Source: an uncultured Veillonella sp.
GTDB lineage: Bacteria > Bacillota > Negativicutes > Veillonellales > Veillonellaceae
Reading direction: 5' to 3'
Length of the DNA: 5,266 bases
NCBI GenBank assembly: GCA_934183145.1
Contig: CAKPSA010000083.1
Span: 1-5,266 of the forward strand
In this document: positions 1 to 5,266 of the stretch, in pieces
Layout of the letters: each line of letters opens with the position of its first letter
Numbering within the stretch: the stretch's first letter is position 1
Notes under the pieces: generated by a model
The model's input: only the letters and a program-made list of their open reading frames with translations
The model's database searches: none
What the model was told of the DNA's origin: nothing
Made by a program: the position numbers and the translations under genes

Positions 1-1037
1 CGTAAATCTTCGATAGTTTTGTTGGAGAATTTCAAGTAGTCATCAAGTTTCAAGCCACGGCCTTCCATGTTCATAGCTAATTCTTGAATCATTTGTTCTA
101 CGCGATCTTCGATCATTACTTCTGGAATTTCTACAGTTGCATTTTTAACAGCTGTTTGAATCAAGTCAGCATTGTAAGTATCGATTGCGCGACGGGAAGC
201 TTCTTCTTCCATTTTTGCGCGAAGATCTTTTTTCAATTCTTCAATAGTTTCGTAAGAGCTTGCTTCTTTTGCGAACTCATCGTTCAATTCAGGCAACTCT
301 TTACGTTTGATGTCATGGATATGAGTTTTGAATTCTGCTTCTTTACCAGCAAGTTCTGCTACGAAGTAGTCTTCAGGGAATGTTACTTTTACAGTTACAT
401 CATCACCAGCTTTAGCGCCGATCAATTGATCTTCAAAGCCAGGAATGAAGCTACCAGAACCGATTTGTAATGGGTAGGATTTACCTTCGCCACCATCGAA
501 TGGTTTACCGTCAACGGAACCAGCGAAGTCGATTACTGCGAAGTCGTCTTTTTGAATTGTAGCGCCTTCTTCAGCAACAACCATTTTCGCTTGTTGTTCA
601 CGAATGTTGTTCAATTGTTCTTCGATTTGTTCATCAGTTACTGTAGCGTCTTGTTTTTCTGCTTCTAAGCCTTTGTAATCGCCAAGTTTAACTTCAGGGC
701 GTTTAGTTACAGTAGCTTTAAAAATCAAGTCTTTACCTTCTTCGAATTGTTCGCGTTCGATTTCTGGTTCAGATACTGGAACGATATCGTTTTCACGAAG
801 TGCAGCACTGTAGTTTTGGCTAGCCAATACTTCGAATGCTTCTTCCAAGATAGCGTCTTTGCCGAAGTTCATTTCTAAAATACGGCGAGGCGCATGGCCT
901 TTACGGAAGCCAGGAATGTTTACTTGACCTGCAATGCGTTTTACAGCTTGTTTAATGCCTTTATCTACTTCTGCTGCAGGTACTTCAATAGTTAACGTTA
1001 CTACGTGTTGATCAACAGGATTTACAGTTGCTTTCAT
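1..1037 (-). CDS. tig: Trigger factor, ribosome-associated chaperone and peptidyl-prolyl isomerase (3' end outside window)
   Basis: Trigger factor docks at the ribosomal exit tunnel through L23, shields nascent chains and carries a FKBP-type prolyl isomerase. I translated this open frame by hand; it runs off the left edge without a stop, giving 345 of the usual 425-430 or so residues. The N-terminal ribosome-binding signature GFRKGHAP is at residues 43-50. The FKBP-like domain spans about 161-245 and includes IGSGSFIPGFEDQLIGAKAGD from residue 192. The start of the helical C-terminal chaperone domain follows from about 250; its remaining arms are outside the window. The ATG at 1037 is preceded by GAGGAGGA (1048-1055), about ten bases away. 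The gene has its own promoter and is separated from the upstream CBS gene by a terminator. In many Firmicutes clpP and clpX follow tig, but that cannot be seen here. The frame is intact and identification is secure. Confidence 0.97.
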   Translation of the reverse strand, partial: MKATVNPVDQHVVTLTIEVPAAEVDKGIKQAVKRIAGQVNIPGFRKGHAPRRILEMNFGKDAILEEAFEVLASQNYSAALRENDIVPVSEPEIEREQFEEGKDLIFKATVTKRPEVKLGDYKGLEAEKQDATVTDEQIEEQLNNIREQQAKMVVAEEGATIQKDDFAVIDFAGSVDGKPFDGGEGKSYPLQIGSGSFIPGFEDQLIGAKAGDDVTVKVTFPEDYFVAELAGKEAEFKTHIHDIKRKELPELNDEFAKEASSYETIEELKKDLRAKMEEEASRRAIDTYNADLIQTAVKNATVEIPEVMIEDRVEQMIQELAMNMEGRGLKLDDYLKFSNKTIEDL

Positions 1038-1100
1038 TTAAAATATGTCCTCCTCGAAGGGCAATACGCCCAAATTTCTGTAGTATATTATGCACTCCTA

Positions 1101-1129
1101 ATAATAACATAAATGCAAGGTCAATGCAA
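1101..1129 (-). promoter_or_regulatory. Probable sigma-A-type promoter of tig with extended -10
   Basis: Reading the minus strand, a -35-like TTGCAT (1124-1129) is followed by a 17-base spacer and a -10 box TATTAT (1101-1106). The three bases just before the -10 are TGT, a good extended -10 motif. This predicts transcription starting near 1094 and a leader of roughly 57 bases. The leader contains a short hairpin, GGGC/GCCC at 1059-1062 and 1068-1071, just upstream of the ribosome binding site. The position, between the terminator of the CBS gene and tig, supports the call. Confidence 0.65.
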
Positions 1130-1147
1130 TTCTTCTCAATTTACACT

Positions 1148-1176
1148 AAAAGACCACCCCAAAACGGGTGGTCTTT
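1148..1176 (-). terminator. Intrinsic terminator of the CBS-domain gene
   Basis: A perfect 11-bp inverted repeat pairs 1149-1159 (AAAGACCACCC) with 1166-1176 (GGGTGGTCTTT) around a 6-base loop. On the minus strand the stem ends in CTTTT, a short U tract. It begins 24 bases beyond the stop codon of the CBS gene and lies upstream of the tig promoter, so it isolates the two transcription units. The U tract is short, but the GC-rich stem is convincing. Confidence 0.88.
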
Positions 1177-1200
1177 ATATGTATTACATAATTATGCGAA

Positions 1201-1656
1201 TTAGTTATCTTTAGCGATCAATTTGATGATGTCACGGCGAGATAAGATACCAATCAAATGGTAATCCTTGTCTACTACAGGAACATTCTTTAAATGTTGA
1301 TCAAGCATAACAGATACAATTTCTTCTACATCTTTATCCGGTGTAGTTGTAATTACTTCTTCAGTCATCAACTCATGAACATGAGATGCTAACAATTTTT
1401 TAAATTGAGCATTATATTCGCCAATGCCATTGTAATAGATACTAGCACCTAATACATTTACATAGTGAGGTACATGAGGACGCACTTTTTTGTAAAGCAA
1501 ATCGCCTTCAGAAATAATACCTAATAATTTATTGTTGTCATCCACTACGGAAACAGCTGTTAAATTATATTTTACCAACAAATCAGCTACATCAGAAATT
1601 GGCGCATCTTTGCCAACAGTAACAGGGTATTTATTCATTACTTCTTGGATTTTCAT
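1201..1656 (-). CDS. Two-CBS-domain protein (putative adenine-nucleotide sensor)
   Basis: This is a complete 151-residue soluble protein made almost entirely of a tandem CBS pair (Bateman module). The first domain spans about residues 7-55, ending in GIISEGDLL at 46-54. The second spans about 97-147, with the matching GILSRRDII at 136-144. A linker of about 40 residues, rich in H and Y (HVPHYVNVLG from 61), separates them. Such modules generally bind AMP, ATP, S-adenosylmethionine or other adenosyl ligands and regulate a partner domain. None is fused here, so the protein is either a stand-alone sensor or acts in trans; its ligand and partner cannot be read from the sequence. The ATG at 1656 has an excellent Shine-Dalgarno site, TAAGGAGG (1665-1672), eight bases upstream. 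Its own -10 box upstream and a terminator downstream suggest a single-gene transcript. Family call is secure, function unknown. Confidence 0.93.
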   Translation of the reverse strand: MKIQEVMNKYPVTVGKDAPISDVADLLVKYNLTAVSVVDDNNKLLGIISEGDLLYKKVRPHVPHYVNVLGASIYYNGIGEYNAQFKKLLASHVHELMTEEVITTTPDKDVEEIVSVMLDQHLKNVPVVDKDYHLIGILSRRDIIKLIAKDN

Positions 1657-1689
1657 AGTGAATTCCTCCTTACAAATACATCTTGCTTT

Positions 1690-1718
1690 ATTATACTATT
1701 CGACATAATATAATAAAA
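1690..1718 (-). promoter_or_regulatory. Probable promoter of the CBS-domain gene
   Basis: The minus strand carries a perfect TATAAT -10 box (1690-1695), 34 bases upstream of the start codon. A weak -35, TTTTAT (1713-1718), lies at 17-base spacing. The -10 is good, but the surrounding DNA is very AT-rich, so chance matches are easy and the -35 is poor. The location between rlmH and the CBS gene fits an independent unit. Confidence 0.5.
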
Positions 1719-1859
1719 CTCCTTTTTTATAAGAACATTATATAAATAATTTATAAGTCTATTACTAATAGTATTTCTTATACTGATACGAAATCAATCT
1801 ACACTCATCATAATATATATTATTTATTCAATCGATACGATTGATTGAAATTAACTACA
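1719..1859. other. AT-rich intergenic tail between rlmH and the CBS promoter, with weak inverted repeats
   Basis: No gene is supported here. A 7-bp inverted repeat, TCAATCG (1828-1834) and CGATTGA (1838-1844) with a 3-base loop, lies 16 bases beyond the rlmH stop, where a terminator is expected. On the minus strand it is followed by ATAAATAATA rather than a U tract, so it is at best a weak terminator. ATAATATATATTAT (1810-1823) is a perfect 14-base palindrome, and CTATT/AATAG (1759-1763, 1767-1771) a further small one. At this AT content, such palindromes carry little weight. Confidence 0.35.
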
Positions 1860-2339
1860 TCACCAATGATATGGTTCATTACGATTAATTTTAGAAGCTC
1901 TATAAATTTGCTCTACTAGTAATAAACGTACCATTTGATGGGTAAATGTCATAGGGCTAAAGGATAATTTATAATTCACGGACTTGCGCAACTCATCGCT
2001 TACACCAAAAGCACCGCCAACGATGAACGCCATATCACTGATACCATCGACTTCTAGTTTAGCTATTGTTTTGGCCAAGTCTTCAGAGGACATCGTTTTA
2101 CCGTACACATCTAGCAACACTGTATAAGCATTCTTTGGAACAGCTTTTAATAAACGTTCCCCTTCTTCTGCAACGACTTGTTTTCGATCTGCATCACTCG
2201 GCTTATCCCCAATTTTACTTTCATTTAACTCAGTAATCGTAATCCCACCATAAGGTCGCATCCGTTTCACAAACTCTGCTACCCCATCGCGCAAGTAAGC
2301 GTCTTTTAACTTGCCGATACAAACTACATAAAATCTCAT
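1860..2339 (-). CDS. rlmH: 23S rRNA pseudouridine-1915 N3-methyltransferase RlmH
   Basis: RlmH uses S-adenosylmethionine to methylate N3 of pseudouridine 1915 in helix 69 of 23S rRNA, acting on assembled 70S ribosomes as a homodimer. The 159-residue length matches the family. The protein shows the small SPOUT (trefoil-knot) pattern: N-terminal MRFYVVCIGKLKDAYLRDG, LDVYGK at about 75-80, the cofactor loop FIVGGAFGVSDELR near 105-118, and the highly conserved block LSFSPMTFTHQMVRLLLVEQIYRA from about 125, ending in NEPYHW. The ATG at 2339 has AAAGAGG (2346-2352) six bases upstream, inside the last codons of the preceding hydrolase gene. The two stop and start within 3 bases, so translation is probably coupled. 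Pairing with a walJ-type gene is common in Firmicutes. The final residue is Trp where I recall Lys or Arg; otherwise typical. Confidence 0.96.
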   Translation of the reverse strand: MRFYVVCIGKLKDAYLRDGVAEFVKRMRPYGGITITELNESKIGDKPSDADRKQVVAEEGERLLKAVPKNAYTVLLDVYGKTMSSEDLAKTIAKLEVDGISDMAFIVGGAFGVSDELRKSVNYKLSFSPMTFTHQMVRLLLVEQIYRASKINRNEPYHW

Positions 2340-2342
2340 ATT

Positions 2343-3149
2343 CTACCTCTTTACGGATTGCATAGACACAATTTCATTAGGTTGTCCATGTTGCAACTTC
2401 ATTTCCGGCCCAATGCGGACGCCACCATCTACGAGCATTTTCCCAATCGTTTGGGTAACAAGGACGGCATTATTGTTGTTTTCAGAACGATGGGCCAGAA
2501 TAACTTGCATGAAATCAGGTCGTTTCATCATGAGCAAAGCTCGGGCAGCCATTTCATTGCTTAAATGGCCTTCATCGCCGGCAACACGTTGCTTTAAAAA
2601 TGGTTGATAAGGACCAAACCGTAACATATGAGGATCATAATTGGCTTCTAGTACTAACAGAGTTGTATCATCCATACGATGTAAGATACTATCAGAAATT
2701 ACACCCGTATCGGTAACGACAGTAGCCTTATCTTTTCCAGCAAATACATTAATACCTATTGGATCAGCCGCATCATGACTAACGCCAAATGACTCGACCA
2801 CAAGATTACCAAGAGAGAGGCTACCCTTAGTTAATTCGATTAATTGGTTCTTAGGCACAATTAACTTATCTTGAATTTCACGCCACGTCCCTTGTTTCGT
2901 ATATACAGGGATATCAAAACGTTTCAAGAGTTGTTGTAGCCCCGCAATATGATCACTATGTTCATGACTGATAAATATGCCCTCTACCTGTGCCATATCG
3001 ATATGCAATTCTTTCAAACCATTGACGATGCGCCGGCAACTAATACCTACATCGTGCAATATGACGGAGTTCCCTTTTTTTATTACTGTACAATTGCCTT
3101 TACTACCACTAGCAAGGACATGGACCTCCAACGGTGAGGATTCACTCAT
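2343..3149 (-). CDS. WalJ/YycJ-type metallo-beta-lactamase-fold hydrolase
   Basis: This is a cytosolic metallo-beta-lactamase-fold protein of 268 residues, the usual length of the WalJ/YycJ family. Members are probable nucleases or phosphodiesterases; in Bacillus subtilis walJ is the tail of the wal two-component operon and has been linked to coordinating cell wall, division and DNA replication. Visible features: N-terminal VLASGSKGNCTVI (about 11-23), HDVGIS (32-37), metal motif HEHSDH (62-67), SHDAADP (124-130), TDTG (146-149), EANYD (168-172), GHLSN (194-198) and LAHRSENNN (218-226), which together supply the expected metal ligands. An upstream TTG at 3152 keeps the frame open, but GGAGTG at 3155-3160 is correctly spaced only for the ATG at 3149. 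rlmH follows after 3 bases. No HtrA-type protease gene lies between them, unlike in B. subtilis. Fold is certain; substrate is not known. Confidence 0.93.
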   Translation of the reverse strand: MSESSPLEVHVLASGSKGNCTVIKKGNSVILHDVGISCRRIVNGLKELHIDMAQVEGIFISHEHSDHIAGLQQLLKRFDIPVYTKQGTWREIQDKLIVPKNQLIELTKGSLSLGNLVVESFGVSHDAADPIGINVFAGKDKATVVTDTGVISDSILHRMDDTTLLVLEANYDPHMLRFGPYQPFLKQRVAGDEGHLSNEMAARALLMMKRPDFMQVILAHRSENNNNAVLVTQTIGKMLVDGGVRIGPEMKLQHGQPNEIVSMQSVKR

Positions 3150-3154
3150 CAAAA

Positions 3155-3160
3155 CACTCC
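3155..3160 (-). promoter_or_regulatory. Ribosome binding site deciding the start of the WalJ-like gene
   Basis: GGAGTG on the minus strand leaves 5 bases to the ATG at 3149 (7 from the GGAG core), but only 2 bases (4 from the core) to the in-frame TTG at 3152. This favours the ATG, so the protein begins MSESSPLEV. Confidence 0.75.
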
Positions 3161-3192
3161 ATATACTAAATCATAATTTTTTACATATGTCT

Positions 3193-3220
3193 GTGAAAGT
3201 CAATCTATTATCACTTTCAC
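3193..3220. repeat. Inverted repeat in the RLP-walJ gap
   Basis: GTGAAAGT (3193-3200) and ACTTTCAC (3213-3220) form a perfect 8-bp inverted repeat around a 12-base spacer, beginning 12 bases past the RLP stop codon. Neither strand has a U tract after it, so it does not look like an intrinsic terminator. On the minus strand one arm overlaps TTGACT (3197-3202), a near-consensus -35, but I see no good -10 at 16-18 bases. It could be an operator, a transcript hairpin or chance. Confidence 0.55.
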
Positions 3221-3231
3221 TAACACAATCA

Positions 3232-4419
3232 TTAATTGGTTTCAGATAATTCACTCAAGCGTTCTACAAAGTATGCCATATTAGCTTCAATATCTGATCC
3301 ACGGCGGAACATGTCACCACCAACGAGGAACATCGTATCATTCCCATACAACTCTACCAGTTCATTAAGCCGAGCATCTGTTACACCACCACCCGGTGCT
3401 GGACAGGCTGCTTTCATCAAGCCCAAAGGATGTTTAATATAAGAGGAAATTCTCTTACATTGCTCTACTGTGAAAGTAAAACGGCCGCCATAGGATACAA
3501 AGATAGGCATATCTGCACCAAAGATACGTGGTAACAGTCCCAATTGTAAATAATCGGCAATACCAGATACACCAGGGCTTACAAAGCCACCAGAGTAAGC
3601 AGGATGATGAATGATTGGTAAGCCTAACTTTTCATCATTTGCTAATTTATGAAGCCATCCAAATCCAACAAGCCCAGAAGCCACCATAAGAGCTGTGGCA
3701 CCTGCTTCTTTTGCAAAATAAGCTCGCTCTATTACGTCTGTACCATCACCAGACACATTAGCTGCATATAATGTATGTGTACCATGGGCTTCATTCATGT
3801 CACGTACCATGGCAGCACATCGTTGTACACGATCTTTAAATTGAGAAAATGACTGATTAGAAATACCGTGGTCATCTTTAATAACATCTGCCCCACCACG
3901 TGTATAAGCACCGCACATACGAGCGAGCTCTTCATTCGGTGTTCCCATAGGTTTTACTACAGCCTGAATCATAGGGCGCGTTGGCGTTTCAACCAATTGA
4001 CGAAGCCCTTGCAAGCCAAATCGAGGGCCTTTAAATACATCATATAAAGTTGGACAGAGTTCAATATCAACTACCCAAATATGTGGTTGCAACGATGAGT
4101 TACCAAAGACTACGTTTAAGAATTGCGTTGCTTCTAGCGCTGTTGTATCTACAAGGTATGAAATACGAGCCAAATAGAAATGAGACGGATTAATCGTAAC
4201 ATTAGGCATAACCCCTACATTGGCATATGTGGAATCAGGCCCCATAGGTTCAAGTGACTCTAATCTACCAGTGACAGTGCCTTTAATATACGGATCCGTA
4301 ACAAACTCATAAGGAAACTCTATGGTTTGTTCTACCTGAACAGCCCAGGCAATGGCCTTTGCCTCTTCATATGAACTTGCTTCTATTCGATACGTAACTA
4401 TAAATCGCTCGTCTTTCAT
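3232..4419 (-). CDS. RuBisCO-like protein (form IV), substrate unknown
   Basis: This is a full-length RuBisCO large-subunit homologue of 395 residues: an N-terminal alpha/beta domain (to about 130), then the TIM barrel. Family landmarks are GPRFGLQGLR (131-140), VVKPMG (155-160), GGADVIKDDHG (175-185), HHPAYSGG (271-278), GAD (301-303), CPAPGGGV (339-346) and LVGGD (365-369). K156 and the carbamylation-type K181 with D183 remain. Against true RuBisCO, KPK becomes KPM (M158), the metal ligand Glu of KDDE becomes H184, the loop-6 lysine becomes R313 in an ungapped hand alignment, and the serine before GG is G343. Carboxylase activity is therefore unlikely; known RLPs are enolases, isomerases or decarboxylases acting on sugar phosphates or methylthio sugars. 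KDDHG and PAPGGG recall the DeepYkrW/OiaX-like branch more than MtnW, from memory. A TTG at 4437 extends the frame, but the AAAGGAGA site favours ATG 4419. It may be co-transcribed with walJ and rlmH. Confidence 0.93.
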   Translation of the reverse strand: MKDERFIVTYRIEASSYEEAKAIAWAVQVEQTIEFPYEFVTDPYIKGTVTGRLESLEPMGPDSTYANVGVMPNVTINPSHFYLARISYLVDTTALEATQFLNVVFGNSSLQPHIWVVDIELCPTLYDVFKGPRFGLQGLRQLVETPTRPMIQAVVKPMGTPNEELARMCGAYTRGGADVIKDDHGISNQSFSQFKDRVQRCAAMVRDMNEAHGTHTLYAANVSGDGTDVIERAYFAKEAGATALMVASGLVGFGWLHKLANDEKLGLPIIHHPAYSGGFVSPGVSGIADYLQLGLLPRIFGADMPIFVSYGGRFTFTVEQCKRISSYIKHPLGLMKAACPAPGGGVTDARLNELVELYGNDTMFLVGGDMFRRGSDIEANMAYFVERLSELSETN

Positions 4420-4425
4420 AATGCG

Positions 4426-4433
4426 TCTCCTTT
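4426..4433 (-). promoter_or_regulatory. Ribosome binding site deciding the start of the RLP gene
   Basis: AAAGGAGA on the minus strand lies 6 bases before the ATG at 4419. It falls inside the reading frame that would begin at TTG 4437, where it would encode part of QRRR. This argues strongly that translation begins at 4419, with MKDERFIVTY. Confidence 0.88.
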
Positions 4434-4449
4434 GCAATAATATTATTTA

Positions 4450-4455
4450 ATTATA
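4450..4455 (-). promoter_or_regulatory. Probable -10 box of the RLP gene promoter
   Basis: A perfect TATAAT on the minus strand (4450-4455) sits 30 bases before the start codon and 26 bases past the permease terminator. An overlapping reading, TATATA (4452-4457), is preceded by TGG, an extended -10 motif. No good -35 is present: at 17-base spacing the hexamer is TGGAAT. The predicted leader is only about 24 bases, leaving no room for a riboswitch in this transcript. Confidence 0.6.
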
Positions 4456-4481
4456 TACCAAAGTAGTACACGATTCCATAC

Positions 4482-4519
4482 AAAAAAGGCCGCACGCTAA
4501 AACTAGAGTGCGGCCTTTT
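4482..4519 (-). terminator. Strong intrinsic terminator of the permease gene
   Basis: A perfect 12-bp inverted repeat pairs 4484-4495 (AAAAGGCCGCAC) with 4508-4519 (GTGCGGCCTTTT). The loop can extend the stem by CTA/TAG (4497-4499, 4504-4506) after one G-A mismatch. On the minus strand the stem ends in six T residues. It lies about 105 bases beyond the permease stop codon and just upstream of the RLP promoter. With a four-T run on the plus strand it could also work in the other direction, though no plus-strand gene is present. Confidence 0.92.
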
Positions 4520-4624
4520 GAAAGAGCGAAAACATGTATATAGATTTTTACCTATATAAACAAGGTTTCTACCGTGAGAGACAATACATGCAATCGTATG
4601 AGAATTAACTAATTTAACTATATC
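4520..4624 (-). other. Long 3' untranslated region of the permease gene
   Basis: About 105 bases separate the permease stop codon from its terminator and hold no gene. The stretch contains a 7-bp inverted repeat, TATATAG (4537-4543) and CTATATA (4552-4558). It also has a promoter-like pair on the minus strand: TTGTTT (4558-4563), a 17-base spacer and TATACA (4535-4540). If active, that pair would make a short transcript ending at the terminator. Confidence 0.4.
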
Positions 4625-5266
4625 TTATTGATAGAAATGTTTAGGATAACCTTTGAATCGTGTGAAGTGACGATATTTACGTGTTGCACGGTTAGGTTCA
4701 TTAACTGTTTTGTAACCGAAGCCATTGAATACTACATTCAAAAGAACGGCTACGATACTACCAGCTGTGATACCGGATTTCAAAAGAATTTGTGCCCAAG
4801 CTGGGAAGTGTGCATAGAATTGAGGTGCTGCCAAAGGAATCATGGATACCCCAATACTAATTGCTACGAGCATTAAGTTATAGTTACCATCGAAGCTAAC
4901 TTTACCAAGGGAGCGAATACCGCTGGCAATAATCATACCAAACATTGCGATACCTGCACCGCCTAATACAGCATTTGGGATACAAGCTACAATAGCTGCT
5001 AACTTAGGGAATAAACCTAATAAAATCAAGATTACACCAGATGCGGCTACAACGAAGCGACTTTTTACGCGTGTTACAGCGATAAGACCAACGTTTTGAG
5101 CGAATGCAGTGTAAGGGAAGCTATTAAGGATACCACCGATTAAAGTGGATAAACCATCAGCGCGAAGTACTGCAGCCAATTCTTTTTGGCCGATAGGTTT
5201 GTCTACGATTTCACCAACCGCAATACTATCACCTGTTGTTTCTACCATAACTACAAGCATTACAAT
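4625..5266 (-). CDS. NCS2-family nucleobase permease, xanthine/urate type (5' end outside window)
   Basis: This is the C-terminal half of a nucleobase:cation symporter-2 (NAT/NCS2) inner-membrane permease, which imports purines or pyrimidines with a proton or sodium ion. The frame stays open to the right edge, giving 213 residues of a protein expected to be about 430-460. The visible part starts in the substrate-site helix with ETTGDS (9-14 of the fragment), whose Glu is the conserved substrate-binding acid. It then has the NAT signature QNVGLIAVTR (57-66). Gln at the first signature position marks the xanthine/urate branch (XanQ, PbuX, PucJ, UacT), whereas uracil carriers have Glu. Hydrophobic segments follow near 71-88, 92-115, 130-147 and 155-180. 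The tail is about 30 residues, basic and aromatic-rich. Start, ribosome binding site and any upstream purine riboswitch are outside the window. The gene ends at TAA 4625 and is followed by a terminator. Exact substrate uncertain. Confidence 0.93.
   Translation of the reverse strand: MVMLVVMVETTGDSIAVGEIVDKPIGQKELAAVLRADGLSTLIGGILNSFPYTAFAQNVGLIAVTRVKSRFVVAASGVILILLGLFPKLAAIVACIPNAVLGGAGIAMFGMIIASGIRSLGKVSFDGNYNLMLVAISIGVSMIPLAAPQFYAHFPAWAQILLKSGITAGSIVAVLLNVVFNGFGYKTVNEPNRATRKYRHFTRFKGYPKHFYQ

Noticed and set aside
84..470. 128-codon plus-strand open frame rich in Phe and Cys
   Set aside because: It is antisense to trigger factor, whose protein sequence is clear over the same bases; composition is typical of a shadow frame.
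1810..1823. Perfect palindrome ATAATATATATTAT as an operator
   Set aside because: It consists only of A and T in very AT-rich DNA, so a chance palindrome is likely.
3150..3152. TTG start at 3152 for the walJ-like gene
   Set aside because: The GGAGTG site is too close to it, and the adjacent ATG at 3149 is better spaced.
2358..3442. Several plus-strand open frames of 60-90 codons
   Set aside because: All are antisense to the walJ-like or RLP genes, have no plausible ribosome binding sites that I could see, and resemble no family.
3232..4419. Genuine CO2-fixing RuBisCO large subunit
   Set aside because: Several catalytic and metal-binding residues are replaced, and no small subunit or phosphoribulokinase gene is visible.
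4420..4437. TTG start at 4437 extending the RLP by six residues
   Set aside because: The extension would be made of the Shine-Dalgarno site itself; ATG 4419 is ideally spaced from it.
4565..4573. GTTTCTACC on the plus strand, a string typical of purine riboswitches, beside a purine-type permease
   Set aside because: It is on the opposite strand from the permease and downstream of it. The loop partner and GACTA part of the aptamer are missing, and no plus-strand gene follows.
4628..4876. 82-codon plus-strand open frame
   Set aside because: It is antisense to the permease coding sequence and shows no recognisable domain.

Overview
The window looks like chromosome of a low-GC, Firmicutes-type bacterium. 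Negativicutes such as Veillonella fit best, judged from base composition, purine-rich Shine-Dalgarno sites, and the mix of a RuBisCO-like protein, a WalJ/YycJ-type metallohydrolase and rlmH. That assignment is inference; no marker gene proves it. Every recognisable gene lies on the minus strand, so transcription runs from high to low coordinates.

Layout in order of transcription: (1) 4625-5266, the C-terminal half of an NCS2-family xanthine/urate-type nucleobase permease, cut by the right edge and followed by a strong intrinsic terminator at 4482-4519. (2) 3232-4419, a complete 395-residue RuBisCO-like protein (RLP, form IV) with its own -10 box and Shine-Dalgarno site. (3) 2343-3149, a WalJ/YycJ-type metallo-beta-lactamase-fold hydrolase. 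(4) 1860-2339, rlmH, whose Shine-Dalgarno site lies inside the last codons of the hydrolase gene. (5) 1201-1656, a two-CBS-domain protein with its own promoter and a clear terminator at 1148-1176. (6) 1-1037, the first 345 residues of trigger factor (tig), cut by the left edge, with an extended -10 promoter.

The walJ-like and rlmH genes form a tight pair, as expected from the tail of the wal (yyc) operon of Firmicutes. The RLP gene precedes them with an 82-bp gap and no recognisable terminator, so the three may be co-transcribed. Trigger factor and RlmH serve protein folding and ribosome maturation. The permease, the CBS protein and the RLP are separate metabolic or regulatory units.

The most interesting item is the RLP. 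It keeps the carbamylation-type lysine but has lost several residues needed for CO2 fixation, and it sits away from any methionine-salvage or sugar-acid genes visible here, so its substrate is open. No mobile element, CRISPR array, rRNA or tRNA gene was seen, and no intergenic stretch exceeds about 205 bases.
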